Shown piece by piece: positions 24,467-31,457 of a DNA stretch of 34,775 nucleotides. The stretch comes from Clostridia bacterium (GTDB taxonomy: Bacteria; Bacillota; DULZ01), in contig DULZ01000020.1 in NCBI GenBank assembly GCA_012840125.1, positions 1 to 34,775 on the forward strand, written 5' to 3'. The notes beneath the pieces are model-generated. The model was not told the origin of the DNA. It worked only from the letters and a program-made list of their open reading frames with translations, and ran no database searches. A program made the translations under genes and the position numbers. Position 1 is the stretch's first letter. Each line of letters starts with the position of its first letter.

Positions 24467-24717
24467 TTCAGACTGTAGACAAAAGAGCGTTCGGTGCTAA
24501 TCCCAGGGCTGGGGAGCGAGGGAGCCCTTAACGGTAGTCAGTCATCAGGCGGCGGGCGTCGGGATGTGTTTCTATTGCCCCTAGGCATAGACCGCCAGGC
24601 CTATTAAAACCCGAAAGGATGACATGCACGCCTGACGACTGGCGGCTGAAGTCTGGTGAACGTGGTTGGCTCATCCCCAAATAGGGCTCCTTGCAGCCGG
24701 CAATTAACACCGAACGC
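24467..24717 (+). repeat. Dispersed structured RNA-like element, copy 1 (complete)
   Basis: This fills most of the gap between the SH3b gene and cinA. It starts with TTCAGACTGTAGACAAAA (24467-24484). An outer 15-bp stem follows: GCGTTCGGTGCTAAT (24487-24501) pairs with ATTAACACCGAACGC (24703-24717), one mismatch. Nested inside are GGCTG (24507-24511) with CAGCC (24694-24698) and GGAGC (24513-24517) with GCTCC (24686-24690). GAGCC (24522-24526) pairs with GGCTC (24668-24672). The central arm is AGTCATCAGGCG (24540-24551) with CGCCTGACGACT (24629-24640), one mismatch. A 12-nt block (24514-24525) and a 27-nt block (24669-24695) are identical in copy 2 at 34607. The bases between it and cinA (24718-24839) hold a small AAACC-GCCG-GGTTT hairpin and no gene. 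I do not recognise an Rfam family. Confidence 0.75.
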
Positions 24718-24839
24718 CAGAGGAGCAGTTTATTAACAAGCTGCGACCGTTCCGGTCTTGATGAAACCGCCGGGTTTGGTTTGCTCTGCCGGAGCGGCCC
24801 GGCATGCATGAGAAAAAGCCGTGAGAAAGGAGATCCAAA

Positions 24840-26087
24840 GTGAAAGCTCATCTCATCTGCAGCGGTACCGAATTGTTGCTGGGACAGACGCTGAATACCA
24901 ATGCCCAATACCTGGGGCAGGAGCTGGCGAAGCTGGGAATTGATCTCCATGAAATAGTTACGGTGGGGGATAACCTGCACCGGTTAAGTGACGCCATCCG
25001 CCGCGGCGGGGAAAAAGCCGGCCTGGTGCTGGTCAGCGGGGGGCTGGGCCCGACGGAGGATGACTTGACCAGGGAAGCCCTGGCGGAAGCACTGCAGGTG
25101 CCCCTGGTATATCACCGGGAGGCGGAGGCCGTGGTGACCAGGTTCTTCCAGGGCCGGAGCCTGCCGGTACCGGAAGTGAACCGGAAGCAGTTTTGCGCCC
25201 CGCCGGGGGCCAGGATTCTAGACAATCCTTTCGGCACTGCCCCCGGTATCTATTACGAGTACGGGGACCGCATTTACGTGCTCCTGCCGGGACCGCCCCG
25301 GGAATTGCAGCCCATGTTTGAGCACGAACTGCTGCCCTTGCTGAAACCTTTGTCCGCCGGGCAGGTCATCTTGTCCCGGGTGGTGAAAGTGGCCGGGTTG
25401 GGAGAGCCGGCGGCGGAAGCCAAAATTAAGGACCTGCTTCATTCCGCCAATCCCACCGTGGCACCCACGGTGAAGCGGGGGGAAGTGCACTTCCGCATTA
25501 CCGCCAAGGCCCGGGGGATCGAGGAGGCTAAGCAGCTGATCCGGCCGGTGGAAGCGGCCATTTACGAGCGGCTGGGTGACTACATTTTCGGCAAAGACGA
25601 AGAAACCATTGAGGAAGCGGTCGCCAAGCTGTTGTGGGATCAGGGGCTGACCATTGCCGTGGCGGAATCCTGCAGCGGCGGCCTGCTGGCCCACCGGTTG
25701 ACGAATGTCTCCGGCAGTTCAGCCTATTTCCAGCTGGGTACGGTGGTTTATCACAACCGGTGGAAAGAGGAACTGCTGGACGTGCCGGGGGATGTGCTGG
25801 CGGAGAAAGGCGCCGTCAGCCCGGAAACGGCGGAGGCCATGGCCAGGGGCATTAGGGCAATAGGGGGAACGGATATCGGCATCGGCATTACCGGCATTGC
25901 CGGCCCCCTGGGAGGTACGGAGGAAAAACCTGTCGGTTTGGTGTATTTAGGCCTGGATTTCCGGGGGCAGGTGAAAGTCTGGCGGGAAAACTGGGTAGGG
26001 AGCCGCTGGGACATCAAATGGATGACCAGCCAGTGGGCTTTAATGAAGCTCTATCAGGCCCTGCGGCAGGGAGGAATTCCTGAGTGA
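24840..26087 (+). CDS. cinA: Competence/damage-inducible protein CinA
   Basis: A 415-residue two-domain protein of normal length. The N-terminal molybdopterin-binding-like (COG1058) domain (~1-170) starts AHLICSGTELLLGQTLNTNAQYL and includes SGGLGPTEDDLTREAL. The C-terminal nicotinamide-nucleotide amidase domain (~255-415) has VAESCSGGLLAHRLTNVSGSS, TVVYHNRWKEELL, GAVSPETAEAMARG and GITGIAGP. CinA salvages NMN in the pyridine nucleotide cycle and is competence-induced in streptococci. The start is GTG 24840, with AAAGGAGA about 6 nt upstream. No strong SigA promoter is evident in the preceding element region, so transcription may begin in or before that element. Confidence 0.95.
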   Translation: MKAHLICSGTELLLGQTLNTNAQYLGQELAKLGIDLHEIVTVGDNLHRLSDAIRRGGEKAGLVLVSGGLGPTEDDLTREALAEALQVPLVYHREAEAVVTRFFQGRSLPVPEVNRKQFCAPPGARILDNPFGTAPGIYYEYGDRIYVLLPGPPRELQPMFEHELLPLLKPLSAGQVILSRVVKVAGLGEPAAEAKIKDLLHSANPTVAPTVKRGEVHFRITAKARGIEEAKQLIRPVEAAIYERLGDYIFGKDEETIEEAVAKLLWDQGLTIAVAESCSGGLLAHRLTNVSGSSAYFQLGTVVYHNRWKEELLDVPGDVLAEKGAVSPETAEAMARGIRAIGGTDIGIGITGIAGPLGGTEEKPVGLVYLGLDFRGQVKVWRENWVGSRWDIKWMTSQWALMKLYQALRQGGIPE

Positions 26088-26111
26088 AGGCGGCCCATCC
26101 GGTGCATACTA
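26081..26111 (+). promoter_or_regulatory. Possible SigG-type (forespore) promoter
   Basis: TGAGTG (26081-26086), 18-bp spacer, CATACTA (26105-26111). The -10 matches the SigG/SigF consensus fully; the -35 matches TGAATA at 4 of 6 positions. It would drive the 34-residue peptide and the DUF421 gene. Some DUF421 genes in Bacillus are forespore-expressed. Confidence 0.35.
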
Positions 26112-26147
26112 ATACCGAGGCTTGCTTAGGGAAGGTGTTGGTATGCA
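26103..26147 (+). promoter_or_regulatory. Hairpin covering the start codon of the 34-residue peptide
   Basis: TGCATACTAATACC (26103-26116) can pair with GGTGTTGGTATGCA (26134-26147) over 14 bp, with two G-U pairs. The right arm includes the ATG at 26143, and most of the ribosome-binding site AGGGAAGG lies in the loop. It could hide the start in transcripts that come through from cinA. It would not form if transcription starts at the promoter proposed at 26081. Confidence 0.45.
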
Positions 26148-26247
26148 TCAGTGGAGAGCGCTTGTCATCGAGGGGCTTGCTGTTGTACTCTTCATTGCTT
26201 TTGCCTTTGTCTTGTTAAATTATCTCAGCCACAGGCAAAGGGTATGA
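26143..26247 (+). CDS. 34-residue single-span membrane peptide
   Basis: The frame encodes a short N-terminus (MHQWRAL), one hydrophobic span of about 20 residues (IEGLAVVLFIAFAFVLLNYL) and a basic tail (SHRQRV). AGGGAAGG stands about 7 nt before the ATG. The stop lies 1 nt before the GTG of the DUF421 gene, which suggests a coupled pair. I do not recognise the family. The ideal spacing, topology and coupling support a real gene, but with 34 codons chance is not excluded. Confidence 0.6.
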   Translation: MHQWRALVIEGLAVVLFIAFAFVLLNYLSHRQRV

Positions 26248-26248
26248 G

Positions 26249-27010
26249 GTGGCTATGGGCATCGCGGAAGTCATCATCCAGACCGCCCTGGCTTTTTCCG
26301 CCATTTTTTTATACGCGCGGCTTTTAGGTAAACAGCAAGTCGCCCATTTATCCGTGTTTGAGTATATTACCGGCATTACCTTCGGCAGCATCGCCGCTAC
26401 CCTGGCGGTACAAAGGGGTGCCGGGGAAACGGTCTATCATTTTTTGGGTTTGACCGTTTTCTTTCTGCTTACTTACATGATGAATCATTTCATGATCCTG
26501 AGCCGGCCCGCCCGGAAGCTGATGCTGGGCGAGCCTACCATTGTCATCTACCAGGGAAAGATCTTGGAAAACAACATGAAACTCATGAATTATACCCTAG
26601 ATGAATTGATGATGCAGCTCCGGGAGAAAGGATATTTTGATCCCGCCAAAGTGGAGTATGCCATCCTGGAAAGCAACGGCGGCTTAAGCGTGCTGCCTAA
26701 GAGCCAGTACCGCCCGGTCACTCCCTTGGATTTAAACCTGCCCACCCCTTATGAGGGGATGGCGACGGAGATTGTGGTGGACGGGCAAGTGGTTTATCAA
26801 AACCTCATCCAAAACCACCGGGATGATGCCTGGTTGTTGGAAGAGCTCCGGAAACAAGGTATCAAGGATCTGAATGAAGTGGCCTTTGCCTGGCTCAGTT
26901 CCGACGGTGTCCTCCATGTGGATAAAGTAAAAGATGAGCTGGGCACCCGGCCGGTAGACCCCACGGATATACCGGAAAGCTCTTCCGTCACCCGCGGCAA
27001 AAGCAAGTAG
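26249..27010 (+). CDS. DUF421 (YetF-like) membrane protein
   Basis: A 253-residue protein. Three N-terminal membrane spans (residues ~5-90, including VFEYITGITFGSIAATLAV) are followed by the YetF domain (SRPARKLMLGEPTIVIYQGKILENNMKLMNYTLDELMMQLREKGYFDPAKVEYAILESNGGLSVL split over residues ~88-155) and a C-terminal extension. The family is linked to spore and envelope physiology in Bacillaceae, and its biochemical function is unknown. The start may be GTG 26249 (AAAGGG 6 nt upstream) or ATG 26255 (GAGG 5 nt upstream). The 34-residue peptide immediately upstream is probably part of the same unit. Confidence 0.9.
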   Translation: MAMGIAEVIIQTALAFSAIFLYARLLGKQQVAHLSVFEYITGITFGSIAATLAVQRGAGETVYHFLGLTVFFLLTYMMNHFMILSRPARKLMLGEPTIVIYQGKILENNMKLMNYTLDELMMQLREKGYFDPAKVEYAILESNGGLSVLPKSQYRPVTPLDLNLPTPYEGMATEIVVDGQVVYQNLIQNHRDDAWLLEELRKQGIKDLNEVAFAWLSSDGVLHVDKVKDELGTRPVDPTDIPESSSVTRGKSK

Positions 27011-27120
27011 ACTGCTGCGGGTAAAGACAGGGGGTCCCGCCGCCCCGTGCCGGTTTGCTTTTGGTACCTGGGCCGGAGCCGCTGCATATGATGGCACTAC
27101 TGGTTAAAGGAGGCCGGCCT

Positions 27121-27594
27121 ATGGAGTGGGTACTCAAGGTGTTGCCCCTGGGAGGCATCGGCTGTTGTCTGGTAGTGCTTTTGGCGGCGGTCGCCTGGCG
27201 GAGGCGGCTGCACAGGGGTGAGACGGTACCGGATTTGCCCCCCTTGATCCTGATTTTCCACGACTATGTGGACGGGGTGGAGGTCCTGGTGCGGTGGCTG
27301 CTATGGCAGCGATGGTGGCGGGATTGTTCTCGCCCCCTCTTGATCGGGCTGGAGGGCAGGGGGAATTCCTCCTGTGCAGAAATGCAGGCCATCCTGTGGC
27401 GGCTGCAGCGGGAATCCCAGTCCTTTCACCTGCTGCCTGCCGCGGGAATTCCTGAGCAGCCAACTGGGAGCGGGGATCTGGTGCTGATTGGGGCTGATAC
27501 CGGGGTTTCCTGGGATACCCTCAAAGCCATGCTGGAGAACCCAGCCTTTGCAAGTCCCATGGTAAGGAGGAATTGGGACGGCGGCGGCAAATAA
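27121..27594 (+). CDS. Hypothetical membrane-anchored protein
   Basis: A 157-residue protein I do not recognise. One N-terminal membrane span (LPLGGIGCCLVVLLAAVAW) is followed by a basic stretch (RRRLHRGE). A soluble alpha/beta part follows, with LILIFHDYVDGVEVLVRWLLW and a Rossmann-like alternation ending in DLVLIGADTGVSWDTLKAML. ATG 27121 has AAAGGAGG 7 nt upstream. The stop lies 8 nt before the comF ATG, so the two are likely co-transcribed. The spacing and topology support a real gene. Similar short proteins that sense telomere- or pole-located complexes cannot be claimed from sequence alone, so I leave the role open. Confidence 0.7.
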   Translation: MEWVLKVLPLGGIGCCLVVLLAAVAWRRRLHRGETVPDLPPLILIFHDYVDGVEVLVRWLLWQRWWRDCSRPLLIGLEGRGNSSCAEMQAILWRLQRESQSFHLLPAAGIPEQPTGSGDLVLIGADTGVSWDTLKAMLENPAFASPMVRRNWDGGGK

Positions 27595-27602
27595 ATGGAA
27601 TT

Positions 27603-28355
27603 ATGGATACATATCTCTTGGCAAACGTCCGGCAAGTCTTGCGCCATTGTATTGAGGGCCTGACCACCCTCCTTTATCCCCCGGCGCTCAGCTGTCCCTT
27701 ATGCCGGGAGGCACTGCCCCGGGAGGGGTTTTTGTGCGAAAAGTGCCGCCTTTTGCTGGAATTGTGGCGGGCGGAGCCTCACTGCCGCCTTTGCGGGCGT
27801 TCAGTGGATAAAGCCGGGGAGCTGTGCCCGGATTGCCGCCGGCAGCCCCCGCTTTTTGTGGCGGCCAGGGCGGCGGCACCTTACGACGGCGTTTTTCGCC
27901 AGGCCGTCCACCGGTTGAAATTCCGGGGCGAACAATTCCTGGCCGGGCCCCTGGGGAAGCTGATGGCCCAGGTGGTGGCGGCGGAACCTTTATACCGGGA
28001 GGTCCAACTGATCGTGCCGGTGCCCCTCCATCCCCGCCGCCTCAAAGAGAGAGGGTTTAATCAAAGTGCTTTGCTGGCCCAGGAGTTGGGCCGGCAGCTG
28101 GGCCTGCCTTGCCGGGAGGCGCTGCGGAAGCAAAAAGATACCTTGGACCAGGTGGGCTTAAGGCGAGGGGAGCGGCTGGCGAACCTGGCCGGGGCTTTTA
28201 GCGTGTCCCAGCCCGCCCTCATCCGGGGAAAATATGTTTTGCTGGTGGATGATATTTTTACCACCGGCAGTACCGCCGTTCATTGTACCGAAGCCCTGTT
28301 GAGGGGAGGCGCGGTACGGGTGGCGGTCATTACCTGGGCGACCGGCGCTAATTAG
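27603..28355 (+). CDS. comF: ComF family competence protein
   Basis: A 250-residue protein. A double zinc ribbon comes first (CPLC...CEKC and CRLC...CPDC, residues ~25-75). A phosphoribosyltransferase-type domain (~90-250) follows, with HRLKFRGE, VPVPLHPRRLKERGFNQSALLA and the PRPP-binding loop VLLVDDIFTTGSTAVHC. ComF is needed for DNA uptake in competent bacteria; its exact reaction is unsettled. The ribosome-binding site for ATG 27603 is poor. TTG 27573 follows AAGGAGG, but with a gap of only 2 nt. The stop of the preceding gene is 8 nt away, so coupling is likely. Confidence 0.92.
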   Translation: MDTYLLANVRQVLRHCIEGLTTLLYPPALSCPLCREALPREGFLCEKCRLLLELWRAEPHCRLCGRSVDKAGELCPDCRRQPPLFVAARAAAPYDGVFRQAVHRLKFRGEQFLAGPLGKLMAQVVAAEPLYREVQLIVPVPLHPRRLKERGFNQSALLAQELGRQLGLPCREALRKQKDTLDQVGLRRGERLANLAGAFSVSQPALIRGKYVLLVDDIFTTGSTAVHCTEALLRGGAVRVAVITWATGAN

Positions 28356-28414
28356 AAGACGAAAGATTTCGACAACTTGATCCCTTATTTTTCCTGCCGC
28401 GACACGGTTCGCAG

Positions 28415-28487
28415 CTCTCCACAAGTCTGTCCACAACAAAAAGCTTATTCTTTCAAGTTATGAACAGGTTTATCCACATTATCCACA
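28415..28487 (+). other. Array of five DnaA-box-like 9-mers
   Basis: Two perfect DnaA boxes, TTATCCACA, lie head to tail with no gap (28470-28478 and 28479-28487). Upstream in the same orientation are TTATGAACA (28458, one mismatch to TTATNCACA), CTGTCCACA (28427, two) and CTCTCCACA (28415, two). Starts are 12 nt apart within the first pair and between the third and fourth sites, and 9 nt apart at the end. The following 130 bp to the ABC-transporter promoter are AT-rich. The stretch 28356-28659 holds no gene, only this array and that promoter. Confidence 0.65.
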
Positions 28488-28588
28488 GCTTTTTTGCCCA
28501 CCGGGGAACAGACAAGAAACGGTTTTCGACATCAAGAATTTACAATAATTTCCATTTAATTCGGGGAGAAGGTTGCTCCAATCTTCTA

Positions 28589-28617
28589 TTGATTAATTAT
28601 GCAGGGGGTTGTATAAT
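28589..28617 (+). promoter_or_regulatory. SigA promoter of the amino-acid ABC transporter
   Basis: TTGATT (28589-28594), 17-bp spacer, perfect TATAAT (28612-28617), 42 bp before the start codon of the binding protein. Confidence 0.8.
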
Positions 28618-28659
28618 TAATTGGGTTAACAAAAGCACAAGCAGAGGAGGTAGCTTAAG

Positions 28660-29478
28660 TTGCGTTGGGGGAGAAATAGATTACTGGTGCTGCTGTTGGT
28701 ACTGGGGTTGACGGTTGCATTGGTAGGATGTGGAGGCGGCGGCACGGCAACGCCGCAGGGCAGCGGCGGCGACGGTGCGGCTTCGCAAGGCGGCGAAAAG
28801 GTATACATTGTAGGGACAGAACCTACTTTCCCTCCCTTTGAATACATCGATGAGAATACGGGAGAAATCGTAGGCTTCGATATCGACCTGATCAAGGCCA
28901 TTGCGGACGCTGCCGGTATTAAAGTAGAGGTACAGTCCTTAGGGTTTGATGGCTTGATCCCGGCACTGCAGGCCGGTAACATCGATATCGTTATTGCCGG
29001 TATGACGGTGAACGAGGAACGGGCCCAGGCCGTGGATTTCGGTCCCAGTTACTGGGAAGCATACTTGCAAATCGCCGTAACCGCTGACAATGACGAGATC
29101 AAGTCAGTGGAAGACCTAAAAGGCAAGACGGTGGGGGTACAGATCGGCACCACCGGGGCCTTTAAAGCAGAAGAATTAAAAGAACAGGGCATTGTCAAGG
29201 AAGTCAAGACCTATAATACAGTTGACGTCATCTTCTTGGAATTGATGCAGGGTACCATTGATGCGGTGATCAATGACTTGCCGGTGACGGAAGCCTACAT
29301 GGCCCGCAATCCCGGGAAAATTAAACTGACCGGCGAACCTTTCGAAGGTGAGGAGTACGCCTACGCGGTGGCCAAGGGGAATGCAGAACTGCTGGAGAAA
29401 TTGAACGCCGGTTTGGAACAAGTCAAAGCCGACGGTACCTTTGATGAACTGGTATTGAAGTATTTCGGCGGTGAGTAA
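28660..29478 (+). CDS. Polar amino acid ABC transporter, substrate-binding lipoprotein
   Basis: A 272-residue family 3 solute-binding protein. The lipoprotein signal ends in LVGC (Cys23), then a Gly/Ser-rich linker to ~45. The binding domain begins GTEPTFPPFEYIDENTGEIVGFDIDLIKAIAD. The family's ligand residues appear in VNEERAQAVDFGPSYWEA (Arg for the alpha-carboxylate) and in INDLPVTEAY (Asp for the alpha-amino group). The side-chain pocket does not tell glutamine from arginine or another polar amino acid. The start is TTG 28660, with GAGGAGG 9 nt upstream. A hairpin after the stop may keep this mRNA more abundant than that of the membrane parts. Confidence 0.93.
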   Translation: MRWGRNRLLVLLLVLGLTVALVGCGGGGTATPQGSGGDGAASQGGEKVYIVGTEPTFPPFEYIDENTGEIVGFDIDLIKAIADAAGIKVEVQSLGFDGLIPALQAGNIDIVIAGMTVNEERAQAVDFGPSYWEAYLQIAVTADNDEIKSVEDLKGKTVGVQIGTTGAFKAEELKEQGIVKEVKTYNTVDVIFLELMQGTIDAVINDLPVTEAYMARNPGKIKLTGEPFEGEEYAYAVAKGNAELLEKLNAGLEQVKADGTFDELVLKYFGGE

Positions 29479-29485
29479 ACACGAG

Positions 29486-29510
29486 CATGCGTAACTTTCA
29501 GTTACGCATG
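29486..29510 (+). terminator. Intercistronic hairpin after the binding-protein gene
   Basis: CATGCGTAAC (29486-29495), a 5-nt loop and GTTACGCATG (29501-29510) form a perfect 10-bp stem followed by TTTGCTT, which is too weak for full termination. This suits partial termination or 3'-end protection, common between binding-protein and permease genes. Confidence 0.6.
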
Positions 29511-29553
29511 TTTGCTTAAATGGTATGATACCTGGCAAAGTTGGTGAGACATT

Positions 29554-30249
29554 TTGCATTTGTTAAATACTTATATCACGCACCTGACCAAGGCTGCTCC
29601 CGCGTTACTGCAGGGAGCTCTCTTAACAATTGAAATCACTGCCCTGTCGGTGTTGATGGGCACCGTTATCGGTTTGGTGGTCAGCTTGTGCCGCCTGTCC
29701 CCCAACCGGCTTTTAGCCAGGCTGGCCGCGGTCTATGTGGATGTGATTCGCGGGACGCCTCTTTTGGTACAGGTATTCATCATCTATTTCGGCATTCCCA
29801 AGCTCTTGAGTGATATCCTGCAGCAGCCGGTGCGTATCGCCCCCATCGCTGCGGCCATTATCGCCTGCAGCATCAACAGCGGGGCCTATGTGGCGGAAAT
29901 CTTCCGGGCGGGCATCCAGTCCATTGAGAAAGGGCAAATGGAAGCGGCCAGGTCCCTGGGGATGACCCGGGGGCAGGCCATGCGCTACGTGATCTTGCCC
30001 CAGGCTTTTCGCCGGGTGGTACCTCCCCTGGGGAATGAGTTTATTGCTCTAATGAAAGATACTTCCATTCTGTCCGCCATCGGGGTGGAGGAGTTGGTCC
30101 GCAAGGGACAGCTCTACGTGGCGGCCACATTCCAATCTTTCCCTATTTATATAGGCATTGCGCTGGTTTACCTGGTGTTGACCCTGACCATTTCCCGCTG
30201 GGTAGCTTATACGGAAAGGAGGCTGGGGGTGAAAAATGATCAGAGTTGA
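29554..30249 (+). CDS. Polar amino acid ABC transporter, permease
   Basis: A 231-residue HisM/GlnP-type permease. About five membrane spans surround the EAA loop, [36 protein letters not shown] (residues ~124-160, seen in parts), which docks onto the ATPase. The N-terminal [28 protein letters not shown] and the [19 protein letters not shown] block are family hallmarks. The start is TTG 29554, with GGTGAG 5 nt upstream. It overlaps the ATPase gene by 14 bp. Confidence 0.94.
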   Translation: MHLLNTYITHLTKAAPALLQGALLTIEITALSVLMGTVIGLVVSLCRLSPNRLLARLAAVYVDVIRGTPLLVQVFIIYFGIPKLLSDILQQPVRIAPIAAAIIACSINSGAYVAEIFRAGIQSIEKGQMEAARSLGMTRGQAMRYVILPQAFRRVVPPLGNEFIALMKDTSILSAIGVEELVRKGQLYVAATFQSFPIYIGIALVYLVLTLTISRWVAYTERRLGVKNDQS

Positions 30250-30958
30250 AGGACTGCACAAGCATTTCGGCGACCTAAAAGTGCTCAACGGCATCGACTG
30301 TGAAGTCAAGCCGCAAGAGGTAGTAGTGGTGATCGGCCCCAGCGGTTCCGGTAAAAGTACTTTCCTGCGGTGCCTGAATCAACTGGAGGTGCCTACCCAG
30401 GGGCGGGTATTTCTCGACGGGGTGGAAGTAACGGATCCCAAGTGCGATATCAATCAGGTACGGCAGCGGGTGGGCATGGTCTTCCAGCGGTTTAACCTGT
30501 TTCCCCACATGAATGTGCTGCAAAACATCTGCCTGGCGCCCGTCAAGGTGAAGGGATTATCTCCTGAGGCTGCGGAGCACATCGCCCTGGACCTGCTGCG
30601 CAAGGTGGGGCTGCAGGATAAAGCCAAGGCCATGCCCGATGAGCTTTCCGGCGGCCAGCAGCAGCGGGTGGCCATTGCCCGGGCTTTGGCCATGCAGCCC
30701 AAGGTGATGCTTTTCGATGAGCCCACCTCCGCTTTGGATCCGGAGATGGTGGGGGAAGTCCTGGCGGTGATGAAAGGGTTGGCCCGGGACGGGATGACCA
30801 TGGTGGTGGTTACCCATGAGATGGGATTTGCCCGGGAAGTAGCGGATCGGGTCATTTTTATGGATGAAGGGGTTATTGTGGAAGAAGGAAGGCCGGAGGA
30901 GATTTTCCGGAACCCGCAGCATCCCCGGACCCAGGCTTTTTTGAGCAAGATCCTGTAA
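30236..30958 (+). CDS. glnQ: Polar amino acid ABC transporter, ATP-binding protein
   Basis: A 240-residue ATPase of the GlnQ/HisP type. Walker A is GPSGSGKST (residues ~34-42), the Q-loop is [12 protein letters not shown], the signature is [15 protein letters not shown], Walker B is [14 protein letters not shown] and the switch His lies in VVVTHEMGF. It powers uptake by the permease encoded just upstream. The C-terminal [23 protein letters not shown] is typical of this subfamily. The symbol marks the family, not a proven substrate. Confidence 0.95.
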   Translation: MIRVEGLHKHFGDLKVLNGIDCEVKPQEVVVVIGPSGSGKSTFLRCLNQLEVPTQGRVFLDGVEVTDPKCDINQVRQRVGMVFQRFNLFPHMNVLQNICLAPVKVKGLSPEAAEHIALDLLRKVGLQDKAKAMPDELSGGQQQRVAIARALAMQPKVMLFDEPTSALDPEMVGEVLAVMKGLARDGMTMVVVTHEMGFAREVADRVIFMDEGVIVEEGRPEEIFRNPQHPRTQAFLSKIL

Positions 30959-31008
30959 AGGGGCGGCAGCACCATTCCTCCTTTTCCTGACACCTTTTCC
31001 AGAAATGA

Positions 31009-31037
31009 TTGACACGTAACCATGCCTGTGGTACACT
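31009..31037 (+). promoter_or_regulatory. SigA promoter of cspA
   Basis: A perfect TTGACA (31009-31014), 17-bp spacer and TACACT (31032-31037). The untranslated leader to the start codon would be about 48 nt. Confidence 0.8.
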
Positions 31038-31091
31038 TAGTATACTTGTGGTCTCCTAGCCCGCAAGAGTTTATGTTAGGAGGAATGGTTA

Positions 31092-31289
31092 ATGCTAGGG
31101 AAAGTCAAATGGTTCAATCAAGAAAAAGGTTATGGGTTTATCGAAAGAGAAGGCGGGTCTGATGTCTTCGTGCACTTCTCTGCCATCCAGGAAGAAGGTT
31201 TCAAGACATTGGTGGAAGGGCAAGAGGTGGAATTCGAGATTGTCGAAGGTCCCCGCGGTCCCCAAGCTGCCAATGTTGTTAAATTATAA
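31092..31289 (+). CDS. cspA: Cold shock protein, CspA family
   Basis: A 65-residue single OB-fold protein with both RNA-binding motifs, KGYGFIE (RNP1) and DVFVHF (RNP2), and the usual start [11 protein letters not shown]. It acts as an RNA chaperone that melts secondary structure. AGGAGG lies 8 nt before the ATG. An ATG at 31085 opens only a two-codon frame. A strong terminator follows, so the gene is monocistronic. Confidence 0.96.
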   Translation: MLGKVKWFNQEKGYGFIEREGGSDVFVHFSAIQEEGFKTLVEGQEVEFEIVEGPRGPQAANVVKL

Positions 31290-31309
31290 AGGTTTATAAT
31301 TTAACAGCC

Positions 31310-31340
31310 GGCCCCTTACTTATGCGGTAAGGGGCCTTTG
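31310..31340 (+). terminator. Rho-independent terminator of cspA
   Basis: GGCCCCTTAC (31310-31319), a 7-nt loop and GTAAGGGGCC (31327-31336) form a perfect 10-bp stem followed by TTTGTAATT. Confidence 0.85.
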
Positions 31341-31395
31341 TAATTAAATGGAATTTCATCCAAAGAAAGGGGCATAATAGGAGTAAACTTGACCG

Positions 31396-31424
31396 GCAGG
31401 ATTTTTCCTGCGGGCGCTGAATCT
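31396..31424 (+). promoter_or_regulatory. SigH-type promoter of hpf
   Basis: GCAGGATTT (31396-31404), 11-bp spacer, GCTGAATCT (31416-31424). This fits the SigH consensus RNAGGAWWW-N11-12-RNNGAATWW at all but one position. The B. subtilis hpf homologue (yvyD) is known to use SigH and SigB. The element also forms a small GCAGGA/TCCTGC inverted repeat, which could be a coincidence or a second signal. Confidence 0.6.
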
Positions 31425-31457
31425 ATTTATAAAAGCCCGAAAGGAGCGGATCTGTCT

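Noticed and set aside
24467-24717. CRISPR array or insertion-sequence transposase gene in the repeat region
   Set aside because: No regularly spaced direct repeats and no open frame with transposase motifs on either strand.
28356-28659. A chromosomal replication origin
   Set aside because: DnaA boxes are present, but there is no dnaA, dnaN, recF, rpmH or gyrase gene nearby, and a clear SigA promoter explains the AT-rich part.
28460-28711. An 83-codon + strand frame across the DnaA boxes and the transporter promoter
   Set aside because: It overlaps the promoter and the start of the binding protein in another frame, and its composition is not protein-like.
31341-31457. A raiA-type structured RNA ahead of hpf
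   Set aside because: The leader from the SigH start is only about 27 nt and the whole gap is too short and lacks conserved raiA RNA features that I would expect.
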